DNA from: Natronorubrum halophilum
Lineage (GTDB): Archaea; Halobacteriota; Halobacteria; Halobacteriales; Natrialbaceae
Assembly (NCBI RefSeq): GCF_003670115.1
Contig: NZ_QQTY01000006.1
Location: forward strand, 1-64,000
Direction: 5' to 3'
Length of the DNA stretch: 64,000 nt
Of this stretch, positions 8,657 through 18,340 are shown piece by piece. The notes under the pieces were generated by a model. The model saw only the letters and a program-made list of their open reading frames with translations. It made no database searches and was not told the origin of the DNA. The position numbers and the translations under genes are program-made. The first letter of the stretch is position 1, and every line of letters starts with the position of its first letter.

Positions 8657-11600
8657 ATGAGTTCGAACACAGCCGATAGCGAATACAATGCACGAAAGAT
8701 TCACCAATCGCTGGGCGGCACGACAGCGTTCTTCCAGGGCTACACGATTGGCGAACTTATGCTGTTTCTCACAGTCGCGTTCGTCACCGTCATCGCAGCG
8801 ACGTTCGTTCCATCCGCGCTCACGATCCCGATCCTCGGATTCGGATGTATGTGCACGATTCTCCTCTTCTTGCTTCACAAGGTCAAGCCCGATTACCTCT
8901 GGCTCACCGAGTGGCTCGTCGCTCGATTCGGGTGGGCGATCAAAAACAAGGAGTACACACATGGCGGGGAGGACAACAGCGAAGTTCGCTATCTGACCCG
9001 CCTCAATCGAGTGTACCCACACGCGATCGAACGAACTGACGGTGCACTTGTCGGAGCCATGAAAGTCGAGCCGGCGAATATGGCCCTCGAGGATGATGAC
9101 GCCTGGGCGAAGGCTGTCCAGTCACTCTCGGAGTTCGTGAATTCGACTGTCGATTTTCCCGCGAAGATCTACATCACCAGCCGCGAAGTTGATCACGACG
9201 ACGTCGTTCGCGAACATCAAAATCGGCTTGGCGATGCTGACGTTCGCTCGCGGCCAGTCCTGAAACGCCTTCTCGAAGAGTACGTCGCAGCTAATACTAA
9301 CGAAAACGGAGATCTGGACTCTGAGACGACCACAATCCGTGAGTACTATCTCATCACGGCGGTGACCGACAGCGACATCGAGCAGTTCGACGAAACCGGT
9401 GACAGCGTTCTAGCTTACCTTGCAGATGTACCAGCACTTGGGCGGCTCTTCGGTCGCTTTCAGTCTGAGGGGGTGAGTGAGTCCAGACGTGACCAACTCA
9501 AAGAAGAGAAGCTAGAATCGCGACTCGCGCAACTCCGACGTGGTGGGTCGTCGCTCTATCGGTGTTCGATCAGCCCCGTCGACGCGTATGACCTCGCTCG
9601 AGTCACGAAGGAGTACTGGACGTGCCAGTCGCAAGACTATGCTGATATGACGAGTGCGATTGGGACGTTTCCAGTTATTTCTCATGGGATTAGTGACGGT
9701 GTTCCAGCCACGCCAGATCCCGAGGATGTCGTCGGTGCGATGGACGACAGTGGTGACGAATCTGAGGACTGGGAGTACTCTCTCGAGGATCTCGATGAAG
9801 AAGACGACGCCTCATCAGTCTCTTCGGAGAATCGTCTTCCAGACACGTCGACGATGCACCAGTCGGTTATTGCGCCGTCGACGATCGATTGGGAAACAAC
9901 CTACGCCGTGATCAATGACGAGACGTTCGTTCGCACGTTTTGGATCGAGCAGTTCCCCGAAGAACCGTCGGATGGACTCCTCGAGCGGCTCTTGCTCGAG
10001 ACCGATCTACAGACGGATCTCAGTATCCACCTCGATCCGTTCGATAGCCAGTCAGCGCAGGATATGATGGCAGATTGGATCTCGGACTTGAAGATCAACC
10101 AGCACGACTCGAACAGCCTCAAAGCCGAAGATCTGCAAGAAGACATCGACCAGGCGAAGTACATGCGCTCGCTCGTTCGAGCGAACAAAGCCTCGTTCTA
10201 CCGGGGTGGTGTGTTCATTCGACTCGCAGCCGAGAGCCAGCAAGAACTCGAGAATCAGACGACTCGGCTACGCTCGATTATTAAAGATGCACCAGCCAAT
10301 TGTACGCTCAAAGTCGCGAGCCGATGGCAAGAACGAGGTCTCGCTACAGTCTCACCACTCGGACGGAACGAACTTGGTCGCGATCGAATGTCGACGCTGA
10401 CCAACCAAGCCATTGGCGCGATGTTCCCCTTCTCGTCGAACTACCAGATGATGGACGACGGGATTGAATACGGCTATCACGGCCATAACGGCTCTCCGAT
10501 TCGTATCAACCCGTGGGAGCTCGAGACCGGGCATAGCGAACTCGTGGTCGGGATGCCCGGTGCCGGGAAGACGTTCGGTGGGATCATGCGCCACCTGCGG
10601 ATGATGAAACGCCGCAACGATACAATGCTCGTTCTTATCGATCCCGTTGGTGGCTTTCGAGGGATCGCCGATGCTTTGAACGCAAAGACGATCACTGTCG
10701 GTGGTGATACGAAACTGAACCCGCTCGAGATCCGTCAGACGCCCCAACACGTGCTTGAGTCCAGCGATGGGATCTCTCCCCTCTCGGCGAAAAAAGACGA
10801 GGTCTACGCTGTCCTCGAGAACTTCCTCGAAGCGCGCGATATCGAACTCGGAGCCGAGACGGGTGTCCTCTCGTATGTGATCGACGAAGCCTATCGACAG
10901 GCTGGGATCGTCGAGGACAACGTCTCGACGCATACGTCGGAGAACTCGCCGACGATGCAGGACGTCCACCGAATCCTCTGTGATATCGCCGAGAATCCGG
11001 ACGAGCACAATATCGCAGAATCCGAATCCGCTCGCGAGCGTGCTGCACAGTATGCTGACGAACTCGCGATTGCCTTCCAACCCTTTCGTGAGGGTGGCTC
11101 CTACGAAAACCTCTCTCATCGCTCAGAGATCGATATCCTCGAGGGAGACAACAAGGTCGTCTACATCGATCTGAGCCAGATCGAAGGCAGTGCCTCGGGG
11201 ATCGACCGCCAGACGTTCCTGATGCAACTGCTGCTGTCGACGATCTACCAGCAAGCCAAGAACACCCAACGGAATGTCGAACTCGCGATCGACGAAGCCC
11301 ACTACCTCTTCGAGGATCAGGCCAATCTCGACTTCCTCGAGACGGCGTTCCGCCACCAACGCCACGCCGGCCTTCGCATGGTATTGCTCTCTCAGACCGC
11401 TCAGGAGTTCTACGAGACCGAACAGGCCGAGAAGATCATTGGGATGTGCCCGATCAAAGTCTTCCACAAACTGCCCGAACTCGACGATCGGACGGCCGAG
11501 AAAATTGGCTTGACCAAAGAGCAGCGCCAGTATGTCAGAGGTGCTGACGCTGGGAAAGAAGATCTCGGCTACAGTCAATCACTCGTTCGCGTCGAGGAGC

Positions 11601-11950
11601 ACGGCACCTATCCCTTGCACGTGGTCGCAGACGACTTCGAGAAGCGGGTTATCGACTACGAGCCAGAGGACCAGGCCTTCATCCAGCAGGCAATTAGCGA
11701 CGAGCCGGCGGAACTGCTCGCCTTCGAAGAGTTCGTCGAAACTGAGGCACAGAAGAACGCTCTTGCGACCCGTCTCAATCTCACAGCAGAGACAGCGAGC
11801 CAACTCCTTGAAGAGGATCTCACGAAAGCGGAGGTCCTCGATGCTGTCGTTGAACAGGCTCTCGAATCGGATACAGAATCCGAAGAGGCACCGATCCAGA
11901 CTGACGGTAGAACTGAACAGCGAACAATTGGACCCGAATATGACAGCTAA
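8657..11950 (+). CDS. VirB4-like conjugation ATPase with PrgI-like N-terminus
   Basis: The protein has about 1097 residues. Two transmembrane helices near residues 28 to 75 form a PrgI-like anchor. A domain follows that in this family contacts the membrane channel. The ATPase core has Walker A GMPGAGKT at about 632 to 639 and Walker B ELAIDEAH with Asp near 879. The tail is acidic. VirB4 proteins power assembly and substrate transfer in type IV secretion. ATG 8657 is chosen; in-frame GTG codons at 8645 and 8648 overlap the upstream gene and are possible. The order TrbL-like, VirB4 and VirD4 supports the assignment. Confidence 0.85.
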   Translation: MSSNTADSEYNARKIHQSLGGTTAFFQGYTIGELMLFLTVAFVTVIAATFVPSALTIPILGFGCMCTILLFLLHKVKPDYLWLTEWLVARFGWAIKNKEYTHGGEDNSEVRYLTRLNRVYPHAIERTDGALVGAMKVEPANMALEDDDAWAKAVQSLSEFVNSTVDFPAKIYITSREVDHDDVVREHQNRLGDADVRSRPVLKRLLEEYVAANTNENGDLDSETTTIREYYLITAVTDSDIEQFDETGDSVLAYLADVPALGRLFGRFQSEGVSESRRDQLKEEKLESRLAQLRRGGSSLYRCSISPVDAYDLARVTKEYWTCQSQDYADMTSAIGTFPVISHGISDGVPATPDPEDVVGAMDDSGDESEDWEYSLEDLDEEDDASSVSSENRLPDTSTMHQSVIAPSTIDWETTYAVINDETFVRTFWIEQFPEEPSDGLLERLLLETDLQTDLSIHLDPFDSQSAQDMMADWISDLKINQHDSNSLKAEDLQEDIDQAKYMRSLVRANKASFYRGGVFIRLAAESQQELENQTTRLRSIIKDAPANCTLKVASRWQERGLATVSPLGRNELGRDRMSTLTNQAIGAMFPFSSNYQMMDDGIEYGYHGHNGSPIRINPWELETGHSELVVGMPGAGKTFGGIMRHLRMMKRRNDTMLVLIDPVGGFRGIADALNAKTITVGGDTKLNPLEIRQTPQHVLESSDGISPLSAKKDEVYAVLENFLEARDIELGAETGVLSYVIDEAYRQAGIVEDNVSTHTSENSPTMQDVHRILCDIAENPDEHNIAESESARERAAQYADELAIAFQPFREGGSYENLSHRSEIDILEGDNKVVYIDLSQIEGSASGIDRQTFLMQLLLSTIYQQAKNTQRNVELAIDEAHYLFEDQANLDFLETAFRHQRHAGLRMVLLSQTAQEFYETEQAEKIIGMCPIKVFHKLPELDDRTAEKIGLTKEQRQYVRGADAGKEDLGYSQSLVRVEEHGTYPLHVVADDFEKRVIDYEPEDQAFIQQAISDEPAELLAFEEFVETEAQKNALATRLNLTAETASQLLEEDLTKAEVLDAVVEQALESDTESEEAPIQTDGRTEQRTIGPEYDS

Positions 11951-13142
11951 GACCATGACTACGCTCAATCGTTTCACGAAGATGCTCGGTTCATCGCCAC
12001 AGTACGAGGCGACGCAACTCGAGTTCGAAGAGCAGGACTCGTTCGTCCAGCAGCAAGCAGACACGCCGGGACTACTCCTTCGAATCCGCCCCTACAAGGA
12101 GAACAACGGTGTCGTGGATGGGGCAGGTGTCCTTCAATCGGTCCACGATGTGACGACGAATTTCCGTGGGAAGAACACGAGCGATCACCACTCGTTCGAG
12201 GTCTGGTTCGATGAGGGGAAGATCAAGTTCTATATGCATGCTGCTACCGAGGCAGCCGCAGACAAGTTCCGCCGTCGGGTCGGGAACAACTACGCCAACA
12301 GCGAAATTTTCCCTGTCGAGGAAGGCCATGCGTTCCCAGTTATTGATTCTGACCAGTACGTCGCTGGTGCGTGGCTCGAGATGGAGAAGATTCCCTACTA
12401 CCCGATCCGCCATCACAACAGCGAAGGCTTCGAGACGGACCCCTACGGCGAAATCACCAGCGAGATGCTCTCGCTCGACGAGAGTACAGTCGTCACACAG
12501 GTCGTCTTTCGACCCGCGAAGCAATCGTGGACCGAGGGTGATCGGTTCAAGCACAATAGCGTCGACGAACTCGCACACGCACTCCGGCAAGGAACCTCTG
12601 TGGGATGGCTCAACCCTCGGACCCGACCGGCAAGCGAGAAGGACAAGCAAGCAGCGAAAACGATCGAACAGCAACGCGGGCAACAGGCGTTCCACGTCAA
12701 CATCCGCGTTCTTGCTGCCTCGAGTGAACAGGACGAAGCCGAGGCTCGAGCCCGCGGGGTTGCAGGGATGTTCAGGAAGTACTACAACGCGATCACGGAG
12801 CAAGGGCTGGACGATAACCCAGTCTGGCATCGCAAAGAGCGAAAACGAGCCGAGCGACTACGACGGTTCCTCTATCGTATGCGCGATCGCGAGTGGATCG
12901 ACCGCCGCATGATCATGACCGTCGACGAACTCGCCGGTGTCGCACACATCCCTAATGCTGAGATTGAGACACCGAAGATCGATTGGCGATACACCCAACG
13001 TGGCGATCGGCTCCCGTCGGATGGGTCTCAACACCCATCTGACGAATCGCCGGTTGATGGGCAGACACCAGCTGTGCCGGATAAGACGGCAGTCACCTTT
13101 GACGGCTCTACTCGAGAGCAGGAGGGATTCGATGGTGTTTGA
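11940..13142 (+). CDS. Conjugation protein, probably a separate N-terminal part of a coupling protein
   Basis: The 400-residue product has no ATP-binding loop. It has an N-terminal alpha/beta region (FVQQQADTPGLLLRIRPYKE), a central region with HVNIRVLAASSEQDEAEAR, and a late segment ending in MTVDELAGVAHIPN. In VirD4/TraG-like proteins of several prokaryotes a comparable LxxEELAxLxHxP-type segment lies directly before the ATPase domain. Here the next gene starts with that ATPase, so I infer a coupling protein split in two. The start overlaps virB4 by 11 bases and the end overlaps the next gene by 11 bases, indicating tight translational coupling. An alternative ATG lies at 11955. Confidence 0.55.
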   Translation: MTAKTMTTLNRFTKMLGSSPQYEATQLEFEEQDSFVQQQADTPGLLLRIRPYKENNGVVDGAGVLQSVHDVTTNFRGKNTSDHHSFEVWFDEGKIKFYMHAATEAAADKFRRRVGNNYANSEIFPVEEGHAFPVIDSDQYVAGAWLEMEKIPYYPIRHHNSEGFETDPYGEITSEMLSLDESTVVTQVVFRPAKQSWTEGDRFKHNSVDELAHALRQGTSVGWLNPRTRPASEKDKQAAKTIEQQRGQQAFHVNIRVLAASSEQDEAEARARGVAGMFRKYYNAITEQGLDDNPVWHRKERKRAERLRRFLYRMRDREWIDRRMIMTVDELAGVAHIPNAEIETPKIDWRYTQRGDRLPSDGSQHPSDESPVDGQTPAVPDKTAVTFDGSTREQEGFDGV

Positions 13143-16100
13143 TCGGTTCTTCGGATCCGGTGAGGAGTCTTCGAGTAGTGATAGTCAGCACGAACCAGTA
13201 GATGATGCATCCGGTGAAGATATCCCCTCCACAGGTAGTGACGACCAGACAGAAACCAAGAACGCTGTTTCTGAGTCGTCTCCTGATCAGCAACCAAACT
13301 CCGACAGCGAGCAATACCAGATCGTCGATCAAAATACGACTCGCATCGGTGGCAAGCCGATCCTCACGGAAACAGCCAGCGAAGGCACGGTCGCAGGCCC
13401 GTTCGTTCGAGAGATGTTCGAAGCTGGGATGTACAATGCCCCGGCCCCACTCTGGGTCGGCTACACGGAAGATCCTCAGACTGGATTTCGTGAGGCCCCG
13501 CTCCGGTTTGACTCACTGTTTCGGCACAACTGGATCGCAGGGACGACCGGCTACGGAAAGACGACTCAGCTCCTGAATATGATGGTGCAGTGGGCGTATT
13601 CGGGCTACGGCTTCACGTACTTCGATCCGAAAGGGCGAGACTCCCGTGAACTCCTCCGAATGCTCCCTAAACATCGCCTTGAGGACGTGATCTGGATCGA
13701 GCCCGGGTCGACCACCCATGAGGACACGGTCGGGATGAATTTTCTTGAAGTACCAGAATGCGAGACGACTGAGGAACTCGAGAACGAGATCGAAAACCGG
13801 GTCGAGAACCTGAAAGCAGTCTTCGATACGTCCGACTATTGGGGCATCAACATGGAGGCGATCACCGAGTCGATGGCTCGGGCGATGATGAAATCAGAGC
13901 AGCCGTTTTCGGTCATCGATATGTACTTCATCCTGCTCAACGCCGACCGTCGCGAAGACTTCGCACTCGATGTCGAGGATCCCTATATCCGTGAGTTCTG
14001 TCTCGAGATCGCGAACATGGAAGAGGAGACGATTCGACCACTTCTGAAACGGATCAAGTCCTGGGTTGAGAACTCGGTGATTCGCCGGATTATCGCTCAT
14101 CGCGAGAGTACGATTAACTTCCGTGATATCATCGATAACGATCGGATCGTCATCGTCCGAACGCCCGTTGAGAACACGGATATCAAGAAGATGGTCACCC
14201 TCGGCGTGATGCGGAATTTGTGGAGTGCGATTCAGCGGCGGTCGTACGAACTCGATACCGATCCAGAACCCTACTTTGTTCTCTGTGACGAGTTTGACGA
14301 TATCGCGAGCGACAATCTCGATATCGAGTCGATGCTAGCCCGTGCTCGGTCGATGCGGTTGTCGGTGACCCTGGCCTCGCAGTATCCCTCCCAGTTTGAC
14401 GAGGACACGCTGAAAGCAATGCAGAACAACTGTGATAATCTTCTCACGTTCTCGGTCAACGACAGCGACGATGCCGAGTTGTTGATGAAACGCTTCCGCG
14501 ACTACACGGCCGAAGATCTTATTACCACCGACCAGTTCAAAGTTTGGACGCGGATCCCACTGTCTGGAGGGCGCTACTCTGAACCGGTCTTGATCCGGAC
14601 GTTTCCGCCATACCCGCCTCTCAGAGGGACGGATGCTGTCGATCGAATCATCGAACAGAGTCTCGAGCGGTATGGGACTGATCCGCTGACGGATGCTGAA
14701 ATTCTGCAGGATCTCATCTATAGTGATTCGAACGAGGCAGCGAACCCCAAGCAGATTCTCGAGGAAACGATGGCGAAAGCCGTTCGTGCAATCCAAATCC
14801 GGGAAGATGTGCGGACAGAAAATGGCTGGGTCGATGTCACTATCGTCGACGAGGAACTCGCGGCCCGTCTCGAGAATACTGAGCCTGAGATCGACGTTGC
14901 ACCCGAAGACTTGCCTGACATTCGTGAGGAATCCCGGTTGCTCGAGGTTACGCTGCAGAACGACGACATCGTGGTTCGGCTCACTGATGATGGAGAAACG
15001 CTGGTCAAGCCCGAGACGGGTACTGTTCGATCAGCTGGTGGCTCAAGTCACGATGCAGTCCTCTTCGAGACGGAAACAGCACTCACCAAACGTGGATTCA
15101 GTGTCGAAATTCTTGAGCAGGATGGAAGCGAGCAGCCCGACGCAATTGCAACCCACCCCGATCACGACGCCGTATTCAACATCGAGGCTGAGACGACGAC
15201 GCCGGACCGACCCGTGAAAGTCTTGCAGAATCTCAAGCGAGCCCACGAAGCGGATCGGATTCCGATATTCGTCGTCCGTCCTGGTGACTCCGAGACAGAG
15301 TGGGCGACTCGAGTTGAGAATATCCTCTCGCCACCGCTGCAAGAGCGGGCCGATGGTACCGAACAGTTCTACAATCGTGATGAGGTCCTGACTTTCGGAG
15401 GTGGTGCGACCGCTCACGGTGGTGTCACTGCCGTTCGGCCCAAGACGTCTGAGACGAACCGAACTGTTTGGACACGAAAGAACGGTGAAATCGTTCTTTC
15501 AGACGGTGAAACAGAGTTTGCCCGCGTTCCAGATGAGGGACCACTCTCGAAAGACAGTGTGCCAGCGTACTATAGCCATGACCGAGAAACCGGCCAGTAT
15601 ACTGTTTACGAGGCTGGAGAAAACCAGGTCTACGACTCGAGAGACGACTTTGAGGAGGAGTGGACGCCGATCAAACGGCCGTTCCGTCCCACTGTCGACC
15701 TGCCAGATCCGGATTGTTCGCGTGATAGCTATCTAATCCTGATCCATCCCACAGATGGGGTTCCTGTACTCTTCCAACAAGGCGAGACACATGAGTTGCC
15801 TGAATCATTGGACGCTGGAGAGTTATGGACGGATACTTCTTCAGATAAACTTCCCCAAGCATCGGGATCGTTCCCATCAGTAGGAGCGGATTCGTCGGTA
15901 GAGGAGTCAGTGGAGATTGACCCAGATAGTGATGGTATCGAAGCGTTTGCAGCGATGTACATCAGGGAGGCTGAGGAAGCACAGGTACCGAAGGCAACAC
16001 TGTTTCAGGCATACTCGAGTTGGACCGACAAGCACGATATTGATGGGACAAACGCGAGCTGGTTCGGTCGGAAGCTTTCGAACGTCGTCGACTATGAGGA

Positions 16101-16185
16101 TAATCGGGCCAGAGACGGCGACGATCTGGTGACTGTCTACACCGGTATCAATCTGACCAGTGATGGATCAGAATTCCTTGAGTGA
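13132..16185 (+). CDS. VirD4/TraD-like coupling ATPase with extra nuclease-like and winged-helix domains
   Basis: The 1017-residue protein has an acidic disordered N-terminus (1 to 70) and an ATPase domain with Walker A GTTGYGKTT at about 137 to 145 and Walker B VLCDEFDDIA with Asp at 386. After residue 600 it departs from ordinary VirD4. Residues 640 to 740 (VLFETETALTKRGFSVE, PDAIATHP with D670, FNIEAET with E685/E687, then a Lys-containing helix) look like a restriction-endonuclease-fold domain. Residues 940 to 1010 (LFQAYSSWTDKHDIDG, SWFGRKLSNVVDY) resemble the winged helix at the end of phage and plasmid primases. No transmembrane helix is evident. Start ATG 13132 overlaps the upstream stop. 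Confidence 0.8.
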   Translation: MVFDRFFGSGEESSSSDSQHEPVDDASGEDIPSTGSDDQTETKNAVSESSPDQQPNSDSEQYQIVDQNTTRIGGKPILTETASEGTVAGPFVREMFEAGMYNAPAPLWVGYTEDPQTGFREAPLRFDSLFRHNWIAGTTGYGKTTQLLNMMVQWAYSGYGFTYFDPKGRDSRELLRMLPKHRLEDVIWIEPGSTTHEDTVGMNFLEVPECETTEELENEIENRVENLKAVFDTSDYWGINMEAITESMARAMMKSEQPFSVIDMYFILLNADRREDFALDVEDPYIREFCLEIANMEEETIRPLLKRIKSWVENSVIRRIIAHRESTINFRDIIDNDRIVIVRTPVENTDIKKMVTLGVMRNLWSAIQRRSYELDTDPEPYFVLCDEFDDIASDNLDIESMLARARSMRLSVTLASQYPSQFDEDTLKAMQNNCDNLLTFSVNDSDDAELLMKRFRDYTAEDLITTDQFKVWTRIPLSGGRYSEPVLIRTFPPYPPLRGTDAVDRIIEQSLERYGTDPLTDAEILQDLIYSDSNEAANPKQILEETMAKAVRAIQIREDVRTENGWVDVTIVDEELAARLENTEPEIDVAPEDLPDIREESRLLEVTLQNDDIVVRLTDDGETLVKPETGTVRSAGGSSHDAVLFETETALTKRGFSVEILEQDGSEQPDAIATHPDHDAVFNIEAETTTPDRPVKVLQNLKRAHEADRIPIFVVRPGDSETEWATRVENILSPPLQERADGTEQFYNRDEVLTFGGGATAHGGVTAVRPKTSETNRTVWTRKNGEIVLSDGETEFARVPDEGPLSKDSVPAYYSHDRETGQYTVYEAGENQVYDSRDDFEEEWTPIKRPFRPTVDLPDPDCSRDSYLILIHPTDGVPVLFQQGETHELPESLDAGELWTDTSSDKLPQASGSFPSVGADSSVEESVEIDPDSDGIEAFAAMYIREAEEAQVPKATLFQAYSSWTDKHDIDGTNASWFGRKLSNVVDYEDNRARDGDDLVTVYTGINLTSDGSEFLE

Positions 16186-16313
16186 GATTTACTGTCAGAA
16201 AGATGGATTTAATTCAGACACTTGAGCCGGTGAAAATCTCGCCTCCACAGCCCAAATTCCGAAATACAATTGTCAACCGGTATATCTGCCATTATCGGCC
16301 GTATAGTCGAATT

Positions 16314-16405
16314 TGTTCAGGGCAAATTCTCCGTTCAGGTCAAGGAATTGGAAAATGTTCAGGGCAAAACCGCAGTACGGAGGCGATGTTCAGGGTAAAT
16401 TCACC
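16314..16405 (+). repeat. Iteron-like direct repeats (TGTTCAGGGYAAA)
   Basis: Four direct copies lie between the VirD4-like and primase-like genes. TGTTCAGGGCAAATTC is at 16314, a degenerate CGTTCAGGTCAAGG at 16332, TGTTCAGGGCAAAAC at 16356 and TGTTCAGGGTAAATTCACC at 16387. Spacing is 18, 24 and 31 bases, so it is not a strict helical-phase array. The block sits in an AT-richer gap of about 320 bases directly before a replication-type gene. That would suit either an origin with initiator-binding iterons or an operator for autoregulation. Both readings are inference. Confidence 0.6.
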
Positions 16406-16503
16406 AGCAAAACCAACTAGTATACAACGGGTTGCATCCGTTGGACAGGGTCACGAACAGTCTACCAGCCTATGGCACGTTTATCAGCATACTGATGAGT
16501 GGT

Positions 16504-17793
16504 ATGCGACCAAATGGACGCGCAGTAGGAGGCGGATCAGTGGTGTCTGAAAGCACGATCTCGGTGCTCCCCGAGCAATTACGTGAGCGTGACCAGTGGG
16601 TCTGCTGGCGAGAAGAGTCTCGAGATGGGAAACCAACGAAGATCCCGGTGACACCGGGAAGTGGTGAATTTGCGTCTTCGACGGATCCGGATACATGGGC
16701 GTCGATCGAGACGGCGCTCGAGTACGCCGATTCGGGAGATGCGGATGGCGTCGGGTTCGTGTTTACTGACGATGATCCCATCGTTGGTGTAGATCTCGAT
16801 GACTGCCGAAATCCAGAGACTAGGGACGCCGAAGATGCAGCACAGGACATTATTGAGCGCCTCGATTCCTATACGGAGATTTCGCCCTCGGGAACTGGGT
16901 TTCATGTGCTCATCGAGGGTGAACTCCCGGACGGACGGAATCGACGTGGAAGTATCGAACTGTATGATACTGCCCGGTTTTTCACCGTGACTGGTGACAG
17001 CCTCGAGGAGATGCCCGGTCACGTTGCTCGTCGACAGGATGCACTCGAGGCGATTCATCGTGAATATGTCCAAGATAGTGAGAGCGATGGAACGTCCGAG
17101 TCAGGGTACCGTGGCGTGACTGACGATCAGGCTTCGACGGACACAGCAGGTGATGTTGACCTCGAGGACAAAGAATTGCTCGAGAAAGCCCAGAATGCGT
17201 CGAACGGTGAGAAGTTTGAGCGGCTCTGGAACGGGAACATGGCTGGGTACGAGAGCCAGTCGGAAGCCGATATGGCGCTGTGCTGTCTGCTGGCGTTCTG
17301 GACTGGCGGCGACCACACTCGAGTAGACCGACTCTTCCGCCAATCAGGGCTTCTCCGCGACAAATGGGACGAAGTCCACTACGCCGATGGGTCGACGTAC
17401 GGCGAGAAAACCATCGAACGAGCGATTGCGAACACCTCCGAGTTTTACGATCCGGACGCTCGAGAGGACTCGAGTGAAGCGAGTTCCAGACAGAGCGAGT
17501 CGTCGACCGCTGGCAGTCATGACGAACCAACGCAAAATTATGCGTATTTGGTCGAGAAAAACCGACTGTTGACTGACCTCGTCGACGATCTCGAGGCAAC
17601 ACTCGAGGAGAAAGACGAACGTATCGCCGAACTCGAGGCGACTAACGAAGCGCTTCGGGAGGCTCTCAGTGACTGTCAAGAGACACTCGAGTGTCGTGAT
17701 CAGTCTTCGAGCCCCGAGATGGATGAGCCAAGTGCCGATGACGGCAACTCGATCTGGGGCCGTGCACGGCGGTTCGTCGGAGACGACAATTGA
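16504..17793 (+). CDS. Primase-polymerase-like protein (NrS-1 polymerase type)
   Basis: The roughly 429-residue product reads WVCWREESRDGKPTKIPVTP near its start, then IVGVDLDDC with a DxD metal-binding pair, and SPSGTGFHVLIEGELP with the sGxGxH signature. These are features of the archaeo-eukaryotic primase-polymerase fold found in phage NrS-1-like replication proteins. A helical segment with FWTGGDHTRVDRLFRQSGL and KWDE follows, typical of plasmid and phage replication proteins, and then an acidic coiled coil (about residues 340 to 400). No helicase domain is present. ATG 16504 is chosen; two adjacent GTG codons at 16540 and 16543 are credible alternatives. The iteron-like block upstream supports a replication role. 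Confidence 0.65.
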   Translation: MRPNGRAVGGGSVVSESTISVLPEQLRERDQWVCWREESRDGKPTKIPVTPGSGEFASSTDPDTWASIETALEYADSGDADGVGFVFTDDDPIVGVDLDDCRNPETRDAEDAAQDIIERLDSYTEISPSGTGFHVLIEGELPDGRNRRGSIELYDTARFFTVTGDSLEEMPGHVARRQDALEAIHREYVQDSESDGTSESGYRGVTDDQASTDTAGDVDLEDKELLEKAQNASNGEKFERLWNGNMAGYESQSEADMALCCLLAFWTGGDHTRVDRLFRQSGLLRDKWDEVHYADGSTYGEKTIERAIANTSEFYDPDAREDSSEASSRQSESSTAGSHDEPTQNYAYLVEKNRLLTDLVDDLEATLEEKDERIAELEATNEALREALSDCQETLECRDQSSSPEMDEPSADDGNSIWGRARRFVGDDN

Positions 17794-18340
17794 GGCTTGT
17801 TCTAACGCTCTCCATTGAGTTTATCGACTCCTCATCCCTCGAGGAGTTCAATGATGACAATAACCAACTAGGTCCGACAATGTATTGCGTGACCTATATC
17901 AGCAATCGGCTGCTCGAGATGTGGATCATTTGTAACTGATTCCAGTACTCTCATTGTGATTAGTGGGCAGAAAAATACTGTATTCGAAGATGGAAACGAG
18001 AGGTACTACAGGTTTTCGCTGTTGATGGCAATCTGCCAGCGCGCATCCATTGCGCTAGCAACCGTGAAGATCAAGAAACAGGACTCTGCCACCAATAGCT
18101 TCTAAGTAATCCTATTTCCAGATATTCTCCACCGAACCTGCATCAAAAAATGAGATAACATGGTCCACCCATCCGCTGATCACTGACCAAGATTCTGACT
18201 TTGAAGGGCTTCGTCCGACTGACGAAGCGTCGCATATCCCAGATAAGATACTCAGCGAAATTTGTTCAGTAGGTGTGTATCGGTCAAATTCGAGTTTGAG
18301 CATACACAAAGATTTTAGTCATCCCCATTTAAGAGAAACC
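17794..18340. other. Intergenic region without a supported gene
   Basis: About 550 bases lie between the primase-like gene and a small membrane protein. Base composition is AT-richer than its neighbours and frames are short. A 65-codon frame on the minus strand (18112 to 18309) has unremarkable composition and no recognised motif. An imperfect hairpin, CGTCCGACTGACGAAGCG, lies near 18208. I see no RNA gene or strong repeat. Confidence 0.5.

Noticed and set aside
11532-11939. Extension of the coupling-protein gene upstream into the VirB4 gene
   Set aside because: The upstream 136 codons are Ser/Arg-rich shadow of virB4; the ATG at 11940 starts acidic family-like sequence.
18112-18309. 65-codon minus-strand frame
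   Set aside because: Weak composition, no motif, no promoter and no partner; insufficient to call.
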